64,000 nt of DNA from Candidatus Villigracilis vicinus. GTDB taxonomy: Bacteria > Chloroflexota > Anaerolineae > Anaerolineales > Villigracilaceae. The DNA is taken from NCBI GenBank assembly GCA_016721315.1, contig JADKIL010000018.1, forward strand, positions 1-64,000, given 5' to 3'. Below are positions 33,463 to 41,908 of the stretch, in pieces (the stretch's first letter is position 1; each line of letters starts with the position of its first letter). The notes under the pieces were generated by a model. The model saw only the letters and a program-made list of their open reading frames with translations. It made no database searches and was not told the origin of the DNA. The translations under genes and the position numbers were made by a program.

Positions 33463-35589
33463 ATGACTACTAAAAAAACCGCCCGCCGCGAGATGTACCA
33501 ACGCGCTGTGCTGGAATCCTTTATCAAACTTAACCCGCGCTGGATGGTACGTAATCCTGTCATGTTCGTGGTGGAAGTGGGCAGCGTACTCACCACCTTG
33601 TTGTGGATTCAATCTCTCGTCGGCAAAGGTGAAGCGCCCGCTGGTTTCATTGGCGCGATTGCGCTTTGGCTGTGGTTCACGGTCTTATTCGCCAACTTTT
33701 CTGAAGCGGTTGCCGAAGGACGCGGCAAAGCCCAAGCCGAGTCATTACGTAAAGCAAGGCAAGATACACCTGCAAAAAAAGTTAGTGCAAAAGTTGAGAA
33801 ATTTGAAAGCTCAAATGTTGAACATGAAATCGTTTCTTCAACGACATTGCGAAAAGACGACTTATATCTTGTTGTAGCGGGAGATATTCTCCCCGCCGAT
33901 GGCGAGATCGTCGTTGGAATCGCTTCGGTGGATGAAAGCGCCGTGACGGGCGAATCCGCTCCAGTCGTACGTGAGGCGGGCGGTGACCGTTCCGCAGTCA
34001 CTGGCGGCACGCGACTCCTTTCTGACTGGCTCATCATCCGCGTCAGTGCCGACCCCGGGCAGGGATTTCTCGACCGCATGATCAGCATGGTCGAAGGCGC
34101 GAAGCGTCAGAAGACGCCGAACGAGATCGCACTTAATATTTTGCTGGCAGGCTTCACCATCATCTTTCTTGTAGTAGTTACCACGCTGTTACCGTATTCA
34201 ATTTACAGCGTCGAAGCCAGTGGAAGCGGTACGCCCATCACCATCACAGTGCTCATCGCGCTGCTCGTGTGTCTCATTCCCACCACTATTGGTGGTCTGC
34301 TTTCCGCTATCGGCATTGCGGGCATGGACAGAATGATCCAGCGCAACGTCATCGCCATGTCGGGTCGTGCCGTTGAAGCGGCGGGCGATGTGGATGTGCT
34401 GCTACTCGACAAAACGGGCACCATCACGCTCGGCAATCGTCAGGCGGTCGAGTTCATCCCCGTCAATGGCGCCAACGCAAACGAACTCGCCGAAGCTGCC
34501 CAACTCGCATCCCTTGCCGATGAAACTCCCGAAGGTCGTTCCATCGTGGTGCTTGCCAAAGAAAAATTTGGTTTGCGCGGTCACACCGTGGATGGTATGC
34601 ACTTCATCCCATTTACCGCGCAAACGCGTATGAGCGGAGTGGATTTACCCCCCTTACATCCCCCCAAATCGGACGACGATCTTTCGTCCTATTTGGGGGG
34701 AACGAGGGGGGTGCAAATCCGCAAAGGCGCGCCAGACACGATGATCGGATTGATCCAATCGAACGGAAACGGCGTCGCCTCAAATCTCAAGCCGACAGTG
34801 GATTCCATTGCCCGAGCCGGGGGGACTCCGCTGGTAGTGACTCGCGACAACAAAGCGCTGGGAGTCATCCACTTGAAGGACATCGTCAAAGGCGGCATGA
34901 AGGAACGCTTTGCACAACTACGCAAGATGGGCATCAAGACCGTGATGATCACGGGCGACAATCCGCTCACGGCTGCCGCGATCGCCGCCGAAGCAGGCGT
35001 GGATGATTTCCTGGCACAAGCCACGCCCGAAGCCAAACTTAAACTTATCCGTGAATATCAAACGGGCGGACGCTTGGTTGCGATGACAGGCGACGGCACG
35101 AACGACGCACCCGCCCTTGCCCAAGCCGACGTTGCCGTAGCGATGAACACAGGTACTCAACCCGCGCGTGAAGCCGCCAACATGGTGGACCTGGACAGCA
35201 ACCCGACCAAGTTAATTGAGATCGTGGAGATCGGTAAACAATTACTGATGACTCGTGGTGCATTGACTACCTTCAGCCTTGCCAACGACGTGAGTAAATA
35301 CTTTGCAATTATCCCTGCTGCATTTGCTAGCACATACCCGCAATTGAATGCGCTGAACATCATGCGCCTTGCCACACCCGAAAGCGCCATCATGTCAGCC
35401 GTGATCTTCAATGCGCTCATCATCATCGCGTTGATTCCGCTGGCGTTGCGCGGCGTGCCCTATCGTGCTGTCGGTGCGGCGCAACTCTTACGCGACAATC
35501 TCTTGATCTACGGTCTCGGCGGTTTGCTCGTGCCATTCATTGGGATCAAGGTCATTGATATGTTGTTGGTGGCTTTACATTTAGTGTGA
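33463..35589 (+). CDS. kdpB: K+-transporting P-type ATPase subunit B
   Basis: 708 residues. TGESAPVVRE (actuator), LLLDKTGTITLGN (phosphorylated Asp) and AMTGDGTNDAPALAQADVAVAMN (hinge) are present. A Ser/Thr site near the TGES loop and the membrane segment LIPTTIGGLLSAIGIAGM agree with KdpB. In the nucleotide-binding domain, after MSGVD, 22 codons (34,647-34,712) come from a palindromic element, after which the normal text resumes (QIRKGAPDTM). The frame is kept, so the protein may still fold, with a loop in place of the short turn of relatives. KdpB drives K+ uptake by KdpA at low potassium. Confidence 0.93.
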   Translation: MTTKKTARREMYQRAVLESFIKLNPRWMVRNPVMFVVEVGSVLTTLLWIQSLVGKGEAPAGFIGAIALWLWFTVLFANFSEAVAEGRGKAQAESLRKARQDTPAKKVSAKVEKFESSNVEHEIVSSTTLRKDDLYLVVAGDILPADGEIVVGIASVDESAVTGESAPVVREAGGDRSAVTGGTRLLSDWLIIRVSADPGQGFLDRMISMVEGAKRQKTPNEIALNILLAGFTIIFLVVVTTLLPYSIYSVEASGSGTPITITVLIALLVCLIPTTIGGLLSAIGIAGMDRMIQRNVIAMSGRAVEAAGDVDVLLLDKTGTITLGNRQAVEFIPVNGANANELAEAAQLASLADETPEGRSIVVLAKEKFGLRGHTVDGMHFIPFTAQTRMSGVDLPPLHPPKSDDDLSSYLGGTRGVQIRKGAPDTMIGLIQSNGNGVASNLKPTVDSIARAGGTPLVVTRDNKALGVIHLKDIVKGGMKERFAQLRKMGIKTVMITGDNPLTAAAIAAEAGVDDFLAQATPEAKLKLIREYQTGGRLVAMTGDGTNDAPALAQADVAVAMNTGTQPAREAANMVDLDSNPTKLIEIVEIGKQLLMTRGALTTFSLANDVSKYFAIIPAAFASTYPQLNALNIMRLATPESAIMSAVIFNALIIIALIPLALRGVPYRAVGAAQLLRDNLLIYGLGGLLVPFIGIKVIDMLLVALHLV
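34647..34712. repeat. Palindromic element inserted in frame within kdpB
   Basis: Nested arms ACCCCCC/GGGGGGT (outer) and CCCCCCAAAT/ATTTGGGGGG with GGACGA/TCGTCC (inner). It spans 66 bp, exactly 22 codons, encoding PPLHPPKSDDDLSSYLGG and then TRGV. Relatives lack this stretch. The CCCCAAAT...ATTTGGGG ends recur at 15,902-15,947, so this is probably a mobile palindromic repeat. Confidence 0.82.
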
Positions 35590-35684
35590 TGTCATTGCGA
35601 GGAGGGCGCTCTCCCCGACGAAGCAATCTCAGACTTAATCATGGGATTGCTTCAGGCGGAAGAACACCGCCCTCGCAACGACGA
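35588..35684. repeat. Inverted repeat element between kdpB and the next ORF
   Basis: GTCATTGCGAGGAGGGCG at one end and CGCCCTCGCAACGACGA at the other, with GAAGCAATCTC/GGGATTGCTTC inside. The layout is that of a non-coding miniature inverted-repeat element. Confidence 0.7.
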
Positions 35685-35699
35685 GATACGGAGTACAAA

Positions 35700-35870
35700 A
35701 TGAAAACAAAACTTTCCCTTTCCAAACTTATTGGCATTCTTTCCACGGCTGGGCTTGCGGCTGCCAGTGTCGCGCCGAATACGTTTAATATCCCCGTCGC
35801 TATGCGTCCGTGGCTTTTCATGTTCACCATTGTGTGGGCGTTACTGCTCGCTTCTGGAGTCTTTTCATGA
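35700..35870 (+). CDS. 56-aa membrane protein within the kdp operon
   Basis: ATG 35,700. Two hydrophobic stretches (IGILSTAGLAAASVA and MRPWLFMFTIVWALLLASGVF). Its stop overlaps the kdpC start by ATGA, which supports translation. No family is recognised; the position suggests an accessory Kdp subunit or regulator. Confidence 0.65.
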   Translation: MKTKLSLSKLIGILSTAGLAAASVAPNTFNIPVAMRPWLFMFTIVWALLLASGVFS

Positions 35871-36430
35871 AAGCACAACTTCGCCCAGCTATCACGTTGC
35901 TGGCATTACTCACGGTTATTACGGGTGTGATCTATCCGCTCACTGTAACGGGACTTGCCCAAGTTCTCTTTCCGCAGCAAGCAAATGGAAGTCTTATAGT
36001 TATGGATGGAAAAACCTACGGCTCGGAGCTCATCGGTCAGCAATTCGATGACCCGAAATATTTCTGGGGTCGTCCTTCTGCGGCTGGTTATAATGCCACC
36101 GCCTCGTCCGGCTCCAACTTGGGACCGATGAATCCATCGTTGGAAGAAGTTGTCCAAGCGCGGATGGATGCGCTCCAGTCCGCAGACCCGAACAACTCGC
36201 TTCCCATCCCCGTGGACTTGGTCACCGCCTCTGCCAGCGGACTTGACCCGCACATCAGCGTGGCTGCGGCGTTGTATCAGGTCTCTCGTGTAGCAGCCGC
36301 TCGCGGGTTGAGTGAAGCGGAAGTCGAAGCCTTGGTCGAGAAATATACCGAAGGGCGTCAGTTTGGAATCTTCGGCGAGCCGCGAGTCAATGTCCTGTCC
36401 TTGAATCTTGCGTTGGATGGGATACAATAA
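35867..36430 (+). CDS. kdpC: K+-transporting ATPase subunit C
   Basis: 187 residues. An N-terminal membrane helix (AITLLALLTVITGVIYPLTV) and an outer domain with YFWGRPSA, GSNLGPMNPSL, PVDLVTASASGLDPHIS and RVNVLSLNLAL, all KdpC signatures. It helps K+ binding and assembly of the complex. Start ATG 35,867 overlaps the preceding stop. Confidence 0.95.
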   Translation: MKAQLRPAITLLALLTVITGVIYPLTVTGLAQVLFPQQANGSLIVMDGKTYGSELIGQQFDDPKYFWGRPSAAGYNATASSGSNLGPMNPSLEEVVQARMDALQSADPNNSLPIPVDLVTASASGLDPHISVAAALYQVSRVAAARGLSEAEVEALVEKYTEGRQFGIFGEPRVNVLSLNLALDGIQ

Positions 36431-36435
36431 TTTTG

Positions 36436-39096
36436 ATGGACAAACGCCCCGACCCAGATGAATTACTAAAAAACATTCAAGCCGAAGAAACCAAGCGCGG
36501 ACGGCTCAAGATCTTTCTTGGTTATGTGGCAGGTGTAGGCAAGACCTATGCCATGCTCGAAGCCGCGCATCAACGAAAGATACAAGGTGTGGATGTGGTG
36601 GTGGGCTACATCGAAACACACAAACGTGCCGAGACTGAAGAATTAGTAGAAGGGTTGGAGGTTCTACCGCGCAAGCAAGTGGAATATCGCGGTGTCACTC
36701 TGCCTGAAATGGATGTGGATGCGGTCATCCAGCGTAAACCGCAGTTGGTGTTGGTCGATGAGTTTGCGCACACGAATGCGCCAGGCTCACGGCATGCCAA
36801 GCGCTATCAGGATGTGCAGGAGATTCTTACAGCGGGAATCGATGTGTACACCACGTTGAACATCCAGCACCTGGAGAGTCTGAACGATATCGTAGCACAG
36901 GTGACGGGAGTCATTGTCCGCGAAACCATTCCAGACCGCGTCATTGATGAAGCCTCTGAAATTGAAGTGATCGACCTGCCGCCTGATGAATTGCTGGTAC
37001 GTTTGCAGGAGGGGAAGGTCTATGTTCCCGATCAGGCAGCGCGGGCGATACAGAAATTTTTCCGCAAGGGGAATCTCACCGCATTACGTGAAATGTCTCT
37101 GCGCCGCGCCGCCGAGCGCGTGGACGATCAAATGCGCGCCTACATGCAGACCCGCGCCATTCAAGGGATTTGGGCGGCAGGTGAACGTTTGTTGGTCTGC
37201 GTCAGCCCCAGCCCGTTGAGCGAGAGACTCGTCCGCACGACAAGGCGGCTTGCGGATGAACTCAATGCCGAGTGGATCGCTTTGTATGTGGAAACGCCGC
37301 AGTTTGCATCCATGTCTCCCGAGAAGCGTGACCGTGTGGCGAATATTTTGCAGTTGGCAGAAGACTTGGGCGCACGGTCTTACACGCTATCCACCAGCAA
37401 TTCGATGGATGCGGTTTCAGAGACCATCATTGAGTTTGCCCATAAGAACAACATCACCAAGATCGTGGCGGGCAAGCCGCTCCGCCCGCGCTGGCAGGAG
37501 ATGTTACGCGGTTCGCTGGTGGATAAGTTAATCCATCAGAGCGGTGATATTGATGTCTATGTCGTCACCAGCGCCGATAAACCATCCGTGCCCGCAGAAG
37601 AAAGCCCGTTGCATTTGCATAGTTCGGTCAGCCGGTATGCATGGAGTCTGTTTTTGGTTACATTGGCAACCGGGGTGGGGGGGATGATCGGCGGGCGGAT
37701 CGAAGCAACAAATCTCGTTATGGTGTATTTGTTAGCGGTCGTTTTTGCGGCTGTGTATCTGGGGCGCGGACCCGCCATATTTGCTTCGTTCATCGGCGTC
37801 CTGGCTTTCGATTTTCTGTTTGTACATCCCTTCTTTACATTTACAGTATCCGATACAGAATACATCATCACTTTTATCGGTTTGTTTTTGGTAGGAGTGG
37901 TCATCAGCCAGTTGACGGCTCGGGCGAGCGAACAGGCAGAGGCGGCGCGTCAGCGTGAAGCGGAGACGGCGGAACTGTACGACCTCAGCCGCGATCTTGC
38001 ATCTGCTGCCGATATCGAAACGATTTTGTCTGTCTTACAAAAACACATGGAACAGACCTTTAGCCGTAGTATTGCGGTCCTGTTGCCTGAGAGCAATCAT
38101 CTCGTTACGCGCGCGCTGAGCAAAGAGATGAATTTAAACGAAGAAGAACTCGCAGTGGCCGATTGGGTCTATCGTCATGCCGAACCAGCCGGGCGGCACA
38201 CCAATACCTTGCCTGCGGCGCAGTTGCGCTACCTGCCGCTCAAAACTTCCAAAGGCGTGGTGGGCGTGCTTGGCGTTGGCAAGCCAAGCACTTCCAACTC
38301 AGACCTCACGTCCGCACAACGCCGATTGATGGAAGCCTTTGCCAATCAAGGCGCGCAAGCCATCGAACGCGCACAACTCGAAGAACAAAACCGTCAGATT
38401 GCCTTATTGCAATCGGCAGAGAAATTACAGAATACTTTACTCAATTCCATTTCTCACGACCTGCGTACACCTTTGGTTGCCATCACAGGCGCGCTCTCGG
38501 CGCTCGATGAAAAAGACATGGAGATCGATGAGCCCACCCGAAGCGCACTCATCGAAAATGCACGCGGCGAAGCAGATCGACTCAATCGGCTGGTCGGCAA
38601 TCTACTCAATATGACGCGCATCGAAAGCGGCACGATCAAACTGCGCTTGGAGCCTGGTGATATTCAAGACCTGGTGGGTACAGCGCTTGAGCAGCTTGGC
38701 AAACGCACTGAGAATAATCCCATCAAAGTGAATATCCCTGCCAATTTTCCGCTCGTGCCCATGGACTTCACGCTCATGGCGCAAGTCATCGTCAATCTTT
38801 TGGAAAATGCCATCAAATATTCGCCGCAGGATTCATTGATCGAAGTGACCGCTTCATTGGATGAATCAAAAGCCCGCCTCCAAATTCTGGACCGTGGGGT
38901 TGGGATTCCCTCCGATGACCTTTCGCGCATCTTTGATAAATTCTACCGAGTCCAGCGCCCCGAGAGTGTCAGCGGGACCGGACTGGGACTCTCCATCAGC
39001 AAGGGCATCGTCGAAGCGCACGGCGGGGATGTTCGCGCGAAAAATCGTGAAGGGGGCGGCACGATTTTGGAAGTTGAATTACCATTGAGTGTATGA
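36436..39096 (+). CDS. kdpD: Osmosensitive K+ sensor histidine kinase KdpD
   Basis: 886 residues from ATG 36,436. The N-terminal KdpD domain has GYVAGVGKTYAMLEAA (Walker A-like), VDEFAHTN and the GIDVYTTLNIQHLESLND signature. A USP-like domain lies at about 250-370. Four membrane segments (about 400-500) are followed by a GAF-like part and the kinase core: SISHDLRTPLVAITGAL (His phosphorylation site), NLLENAIKYS (N box) and GTGLGLSISKGIVEAHGG (G2). It senses K+ limitation and phosphorylates KdpE. Its stop overlaps the kdpE start. Confidence 0.95.
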   Translation: MDKRPDPDELLKNIQAEETKRGRLKIFLGYVAGVGKTYAMLEAAHQRKIQGVDVVVGYIETHKRAETEELVEGLEVLPRKQVEYRGVTLPEMDVDAVIQRKPQLVLVDEFAHTNAPGSRHAKRYQDVQEILTAGIDVYTTLNIQHLESLNDIVAQVTGVIVRETIPDRVIDEASEIEVIDLPPDELLVRLQEGKVYVPDQAARAIQKFFRKGNLTALREMSLRRAAERVDDQMRAYMQTRAIQGIWAAGERLLVCVSPSPLSERLVRTTRRLADELNAEWIALYVETPQFASMSPEKRDRVANILQLAEDLGARSYTLSTSNSMDAVSETIIEFAHKNNITKIVAGKPLRPRWQEMLRGSLVDKLIHQSGDIDVYVVTSADKPSVPAEESPLHLHSSVSRYAWSLFLVTLATGVGGMIGGRIEATNLVMVYLLAVVFAAVYLGRGPAIFASFIGVLAFDFLFVHPFFTFTVSDTEYIITFIGLFLVGVVISQLTARASEQAEAARQREAETAELYDLSRDLASAADIETILSVLQKHMEQTFSRSIAVLLPESNHLVTRALSKEMNLNEEELAVADWVYRHAEPAGRHTNTLPAAQLRYLPLKTSKGVVGVLGVGKPSTSNSDLTSAQRRLMEAFANQGAQAIERAQLEEQNRQIALLQSAEKLQNTLLNSISHDLRTPLVAITGALSALDEKDMEIDEPTRSALIENARGEADRLNRLVGNLLNMTRIESGTIKLRLEPGDIQDLVGTALEQLGKRTENNPIKVNIPANFPLVPMDFTLMAQVIVNLLENAIKYSPQDSLIEVTASLDESKARLQILDRGVGIPSDDLSRIFDKFYRVQRPESVSGTGLGLSISKGIVEAHGGDVRAKNREGGGTILEVELPLSV

Positions 39097-39779
39097 CGAC
39101 AACCACCAATCAACGCATTCTGGTCGTGGACGATGAAGCGCCCATCCGGCGCTATTTACGTGCGGCATTAAGCGCACAAGGTTTTACCGTGTATGAATCC
39201 GCCTCAGGGGAAGAAGCATTGCAAGCTGTGCTCAGTCACCGCCCCGATATCATCATTCTGGATCTTGGTTTGCCCGATATCGACGGTATTGAAGTGACAC
39301 GCCGCCTGCGTGAGTGGAGTCAGACTCCCATCATCATCCTCTCTGTACGCGAATCGGAGCAGGATAAGATCGCCGCTCTTGATGCAGGCGCGGATGACTA
39401 CCTCACCAAGCCCTTCGGCACGGGTGAACTTCTCGCGAGGATGAGAGTCGCATTGCGCAAACAATCGTCGGCGGCGAATGAACCGGTCTTTGAATCCAAA
39501 GGCTTGAGCGTGGATTTTGCCCGTCGGCTCGTGCAAGTGAACGAAAATGAAATTCAACTCACGCCGACGGAATATGACCTGCTTAAAATTCTGGTGACGC
39601 ATGCCGGCAAGGTCATCACGCATCATCAATTGCTGCGGCAGGTGTGGGGCGATGGTTACGATGACATGCACATACTGCGGGTCAATATCAGCAATTTACG
39701 GGGAAAGATCGAGCCAGACCCGTCGCGCCCGACCTACATTCATACCGAGCCTGGGGTGGGGTACAGGCTAAAAATCTAA
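39093..39779 (+). CDS. kdpE: Response regulator KdpE
   Basis: 228 residues. The receiver domain has VVDDEAPIRRYL, IILDLGLPDIDG (phosphorylated Asp) and DYLTKPFG (conserved Lys). The winged-helix output domain ends with VNISNLRGKIEPDPSRPTYI and GVGYRL, typical of the OmpR/PhoB family. It should activate the kdp operon, and probably the KimA-like gene that follows, through the TCTTGA repeats. Confidence 0.95.
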   Translation: MTTTTNQRILVVDDEAPIRRYLRAALSAQGFTVYESASGEEALQAVLSHRPDIIILDLGLPDIDGIEVTRRLREWSQTPIIILSVRESEQDKIAALDAGADDYLTKPFGTGELLARMRVALRKQSSAANEPVFESKGLSVDFARRLVQVNENEIQLTPTEYDLLKILVTHAGKVITHHQLLRQVWGDGYDDMHILRVNISNLRGKIEPDPSRPTYIHTEPGVGYRLKI

Positions 39780-39896
39780 CGACCTTAACCACAAAGTAGA
39801 CAAAATCGTCACCCTGAGCAGTACGAAACTTCTCTAAGATAATTAGAGATGATTTGTTTTGCTTGGCACGACATCCCATATGGTAAATTGATAAAA

Positions 39897-39974
39897 TCTT
39901 GACCTTTTCTTGACCTCTCTTGATACTTTCTTGATGCCAATTTGACAGACAACTGAATAGACTCTTTCTGTTTG
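39897..39974 (+). promoter_or_regulatory. Candidate KdpE operator and promoter of the KimA-like gene
   Basis: Four TCTTGA(C/T) repeats start at 39,897, 39,908, 39,918 and 39,929, spaced 11, 10 and 11 bases. Then follow TTGACA (39,942) and CAACTGAATAGACT, matching the block before kdpF. The repeats lie on one face of the DNA. Confidence 0.65.
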
Positions 39975-40021
39975 GAACGCGCCGAATTTTGCGTTCTACA
40001 TCCCAAGAGAATGTTTTCAGA

Positions 40022-41908
40022 ATGATCAATAACCATGAAAGTGCAAAATCCCCCATCATAGAGCGGGATACAAATCACACGCCTCCACGCACGTTTCGGT
40101 CCTTTTTTATCGGCAGGCCGCTTTCCACAGCCGACGCGCCGCACCAGACCATCGGTAAAGCCGTTGGCTTGGCTGTTTTCGCGTCTGATGCTTTATCGTC
40201 CACCGCATATGCCACGCAGGAAATTTTAGGGGTTATCGCCGCCGCTGGAACAATTGCCTATGGTTATCTGTTTCCGATCTCAATTGCCATCATTACCCTA
40301 CTGGCAATTGTTACTATTTCGTACGAACAGACCATCCATGCTTATCCCGGCGGGGGTGGAGCGTATATCGTTGCCCGCGATAACCTCGGTGAGTTGCCCG
40401 CTCAAACTGCTGGCGCTGCCCTGCTCACCGATTACATCCTGACCGTTTCCGTATCAGTTTCATCTGACGTTGCTCAGATCATTTCGGCATATCCAGATTT
40501 GTTTGAGTACCGTGTTTGGATCGCTGTTGCGGCTGTCTTCCTGATCATGTTGATCAACCTGCGTGGCGTGAAAGAATCCGGCACAGCATTTGCCATCCCA
40601 ACCTACTTCTTCGTAGTTGTGATGGTCTTTACCGTTGGCTACGGACTCTTCCGCTTCTTTACAGGTTCTTTGGGCATGGTCATTGATCCACCGCATTTTG
40701 AAGCGCATCATGTCATTTCGGTTATTACCCCGTTCATTCTTCTGCACGCCTTTGCCAACGGCACCACCGCCCTTACAGGCGTGGAGGCCATCTCGAACGG
40801 CATCACTGCTTTCAAAGAGCCGCGCAGCAAGAACGCGGGTATCACCTTGATCTGGATGTCTGTGATCCTTGGCGCATTATTTCTCGGTCTTTCATTCCTT
40901 ACCGGTGAGGTTCAAGCTGTTTTCTCTGAAGAGGAGACGGTCATCTCACAATTGGCGCGTACCATCTTTGACGGCAGAGGCGTTTTATATTACATGTTGA
41001 TCTCTGGTACGACCGTCATCCTCATCATGGCTGCCAACACTGCCTTTGCAGATTTCCCGCGTTTAGGTGCGCTCCACGCTGGGGATGGATTCCTCCCGCG
41101 CCAGTTGACCTATCGCGGCAGCCGCCTCGTCTATTCACGCGGCATCATGACGTTGGCAGTAATCGCCTCTTTTCTCATCATCATCTTTCAGGCAAGTGTA
41201 ACAAGGCTTATTCCACTGTACGCCATTGGCGTATTCCTTTCCTTTACCCTTTCGCAAGCGGGCATGGCTCGTCGCTGGTGGAAGATCGGTCACTTGCAGG
41301 CGGGCGAAGAGATCGTCGAGCCGGGGTCGGTGCTCAAGTTTGAAAAAGGCTGGCAATACCGCATGGTTATCAACGGATTTGGGGCAGTATGTACTGCTAT
41401 CGTGATGGTTGTATTTGCGGTGACGAAATTCAAGGAGGGGGCTTGGGTTGTACTCATCCTGACGCCCATTCTTGTGACGATCTTTTTCTCAATTCATCAT
41501 CATTACAAGAACGTCGCCAACAATCTATCGCTTGATAATTTCGGTGCCATCCCGCCGCATCAGACCCGTCACCGTATCATCATACCAATCAGTGGTGTAC
41601 ATCAAGGCTCATTAGCTGCTTTGCGCTATGCGCGCATGCTTTCAGATGATGTGACCGCCGTACATGTCGCGATCGAACCCGCTGAAGCGGAAAAGGTCAA
41701 AAAGAAATGGGAATTATGGGGCGAAGGGACTCGTATGGTGATGTTAAATTCACCTTACCGCCTCTTCCTTGAGCCCTTGCTGGAATACATTACAGAAATC
41801 TCCGAGCGCCGACAGCCCGGTGAGACCCTGACTATTGTTCTATCAACTGAGAGAACATACTCACTAACAAAAAGAGAGTGCTCGGTTGAGCACTCTCTTT
41901 TTGTTTAA
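40022..41908 (+). CDS. KimA-like potassium/APC-family permease
   Basis: 628 residues from ATG 40,022. It opens RSFFIGRPLSTAD...AVFASDALSSTAYATQEIL and has YPGGGGAYIVARDNLG, as in KimA (YdaO/YcaM-type K+:H+ symporters). About 12 membrane segments are followed by a cytosolic domain (RIIIPISGVHQGSLAALRYA), which in KimA is the c-di-AMP-responsive USP-like part. The final codons (LTKRECSVEHSLFV) are encoded by a transcription terminator. Relatives end in a QFVPxxWW-type stretch, about 35-40 residues, that is absent here. The last part may be truncated or frameshifted near 41,850. Location next to kdpDE and the shared operator support potassium uptake. Confidence 0.87.
   Translation: MINNHESAKSPIIERDTNHTPPRTFRSFFIGRPLSTADAPHQTIGKAVGLAVFASDALSSTAYATQEILGVIAAAGTIAYGYLFPISIAIITLLAIVTISYEQTIHAYPGGGGAYIVARDNLGELPAQTAGAALLTDYILTVSVSVSSDVAQIISAYPDLFEYRVWIAVAAVFLIMLINLRGVKESGTAFAIPTYFFVVVMVFTVGYGLFRFFTGSLGMVIDPPHFEAHHVISVITPFILLHAFANGTTALTGVEAISNGITAFKEPRSKNAGITLIWMSVILGALFLGLSFLTGEVQAVFSEEETVISQLARTIFDGRGVLYYMLISGTTVILIMAANTAFADFPRLGALHAGDGFLPRQLTYRGSRLVYSRGIMTLAVIASFLIIIFQASVTRLIPLYAIGVFLSFTLSQAGMARRWWKIGHLQAGEEIVEPGSVLKFEKGWQYRMVINGFGAVCTAIVMVVFAVTKFKEGAWVVLILTPILVTIFFSIHHHYKNVANNLSLDNFGAIPPHQTRHRIIIPISGVHQGSLAALRYARMLSDDVTAVHVAIEPAEAEKVKKKWELWGEGTRMVMLNSPYRLFLEPLLEYITEISERRQPGETLTIVLSTERTYSLTKRECSVEHSLFV
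41868..41907. terminator. Bidirectional terminator between the permease and ABC genes
   Basis: AACAAAAAGAGAGTGCTC and GAGCACTCTCTTTTTGTT form an 18-bp stem around GGTT, with A and T runs on both sides. The permease frame runs through it, and the stop of the ABC gene lies within it. Confidence 0.88.
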
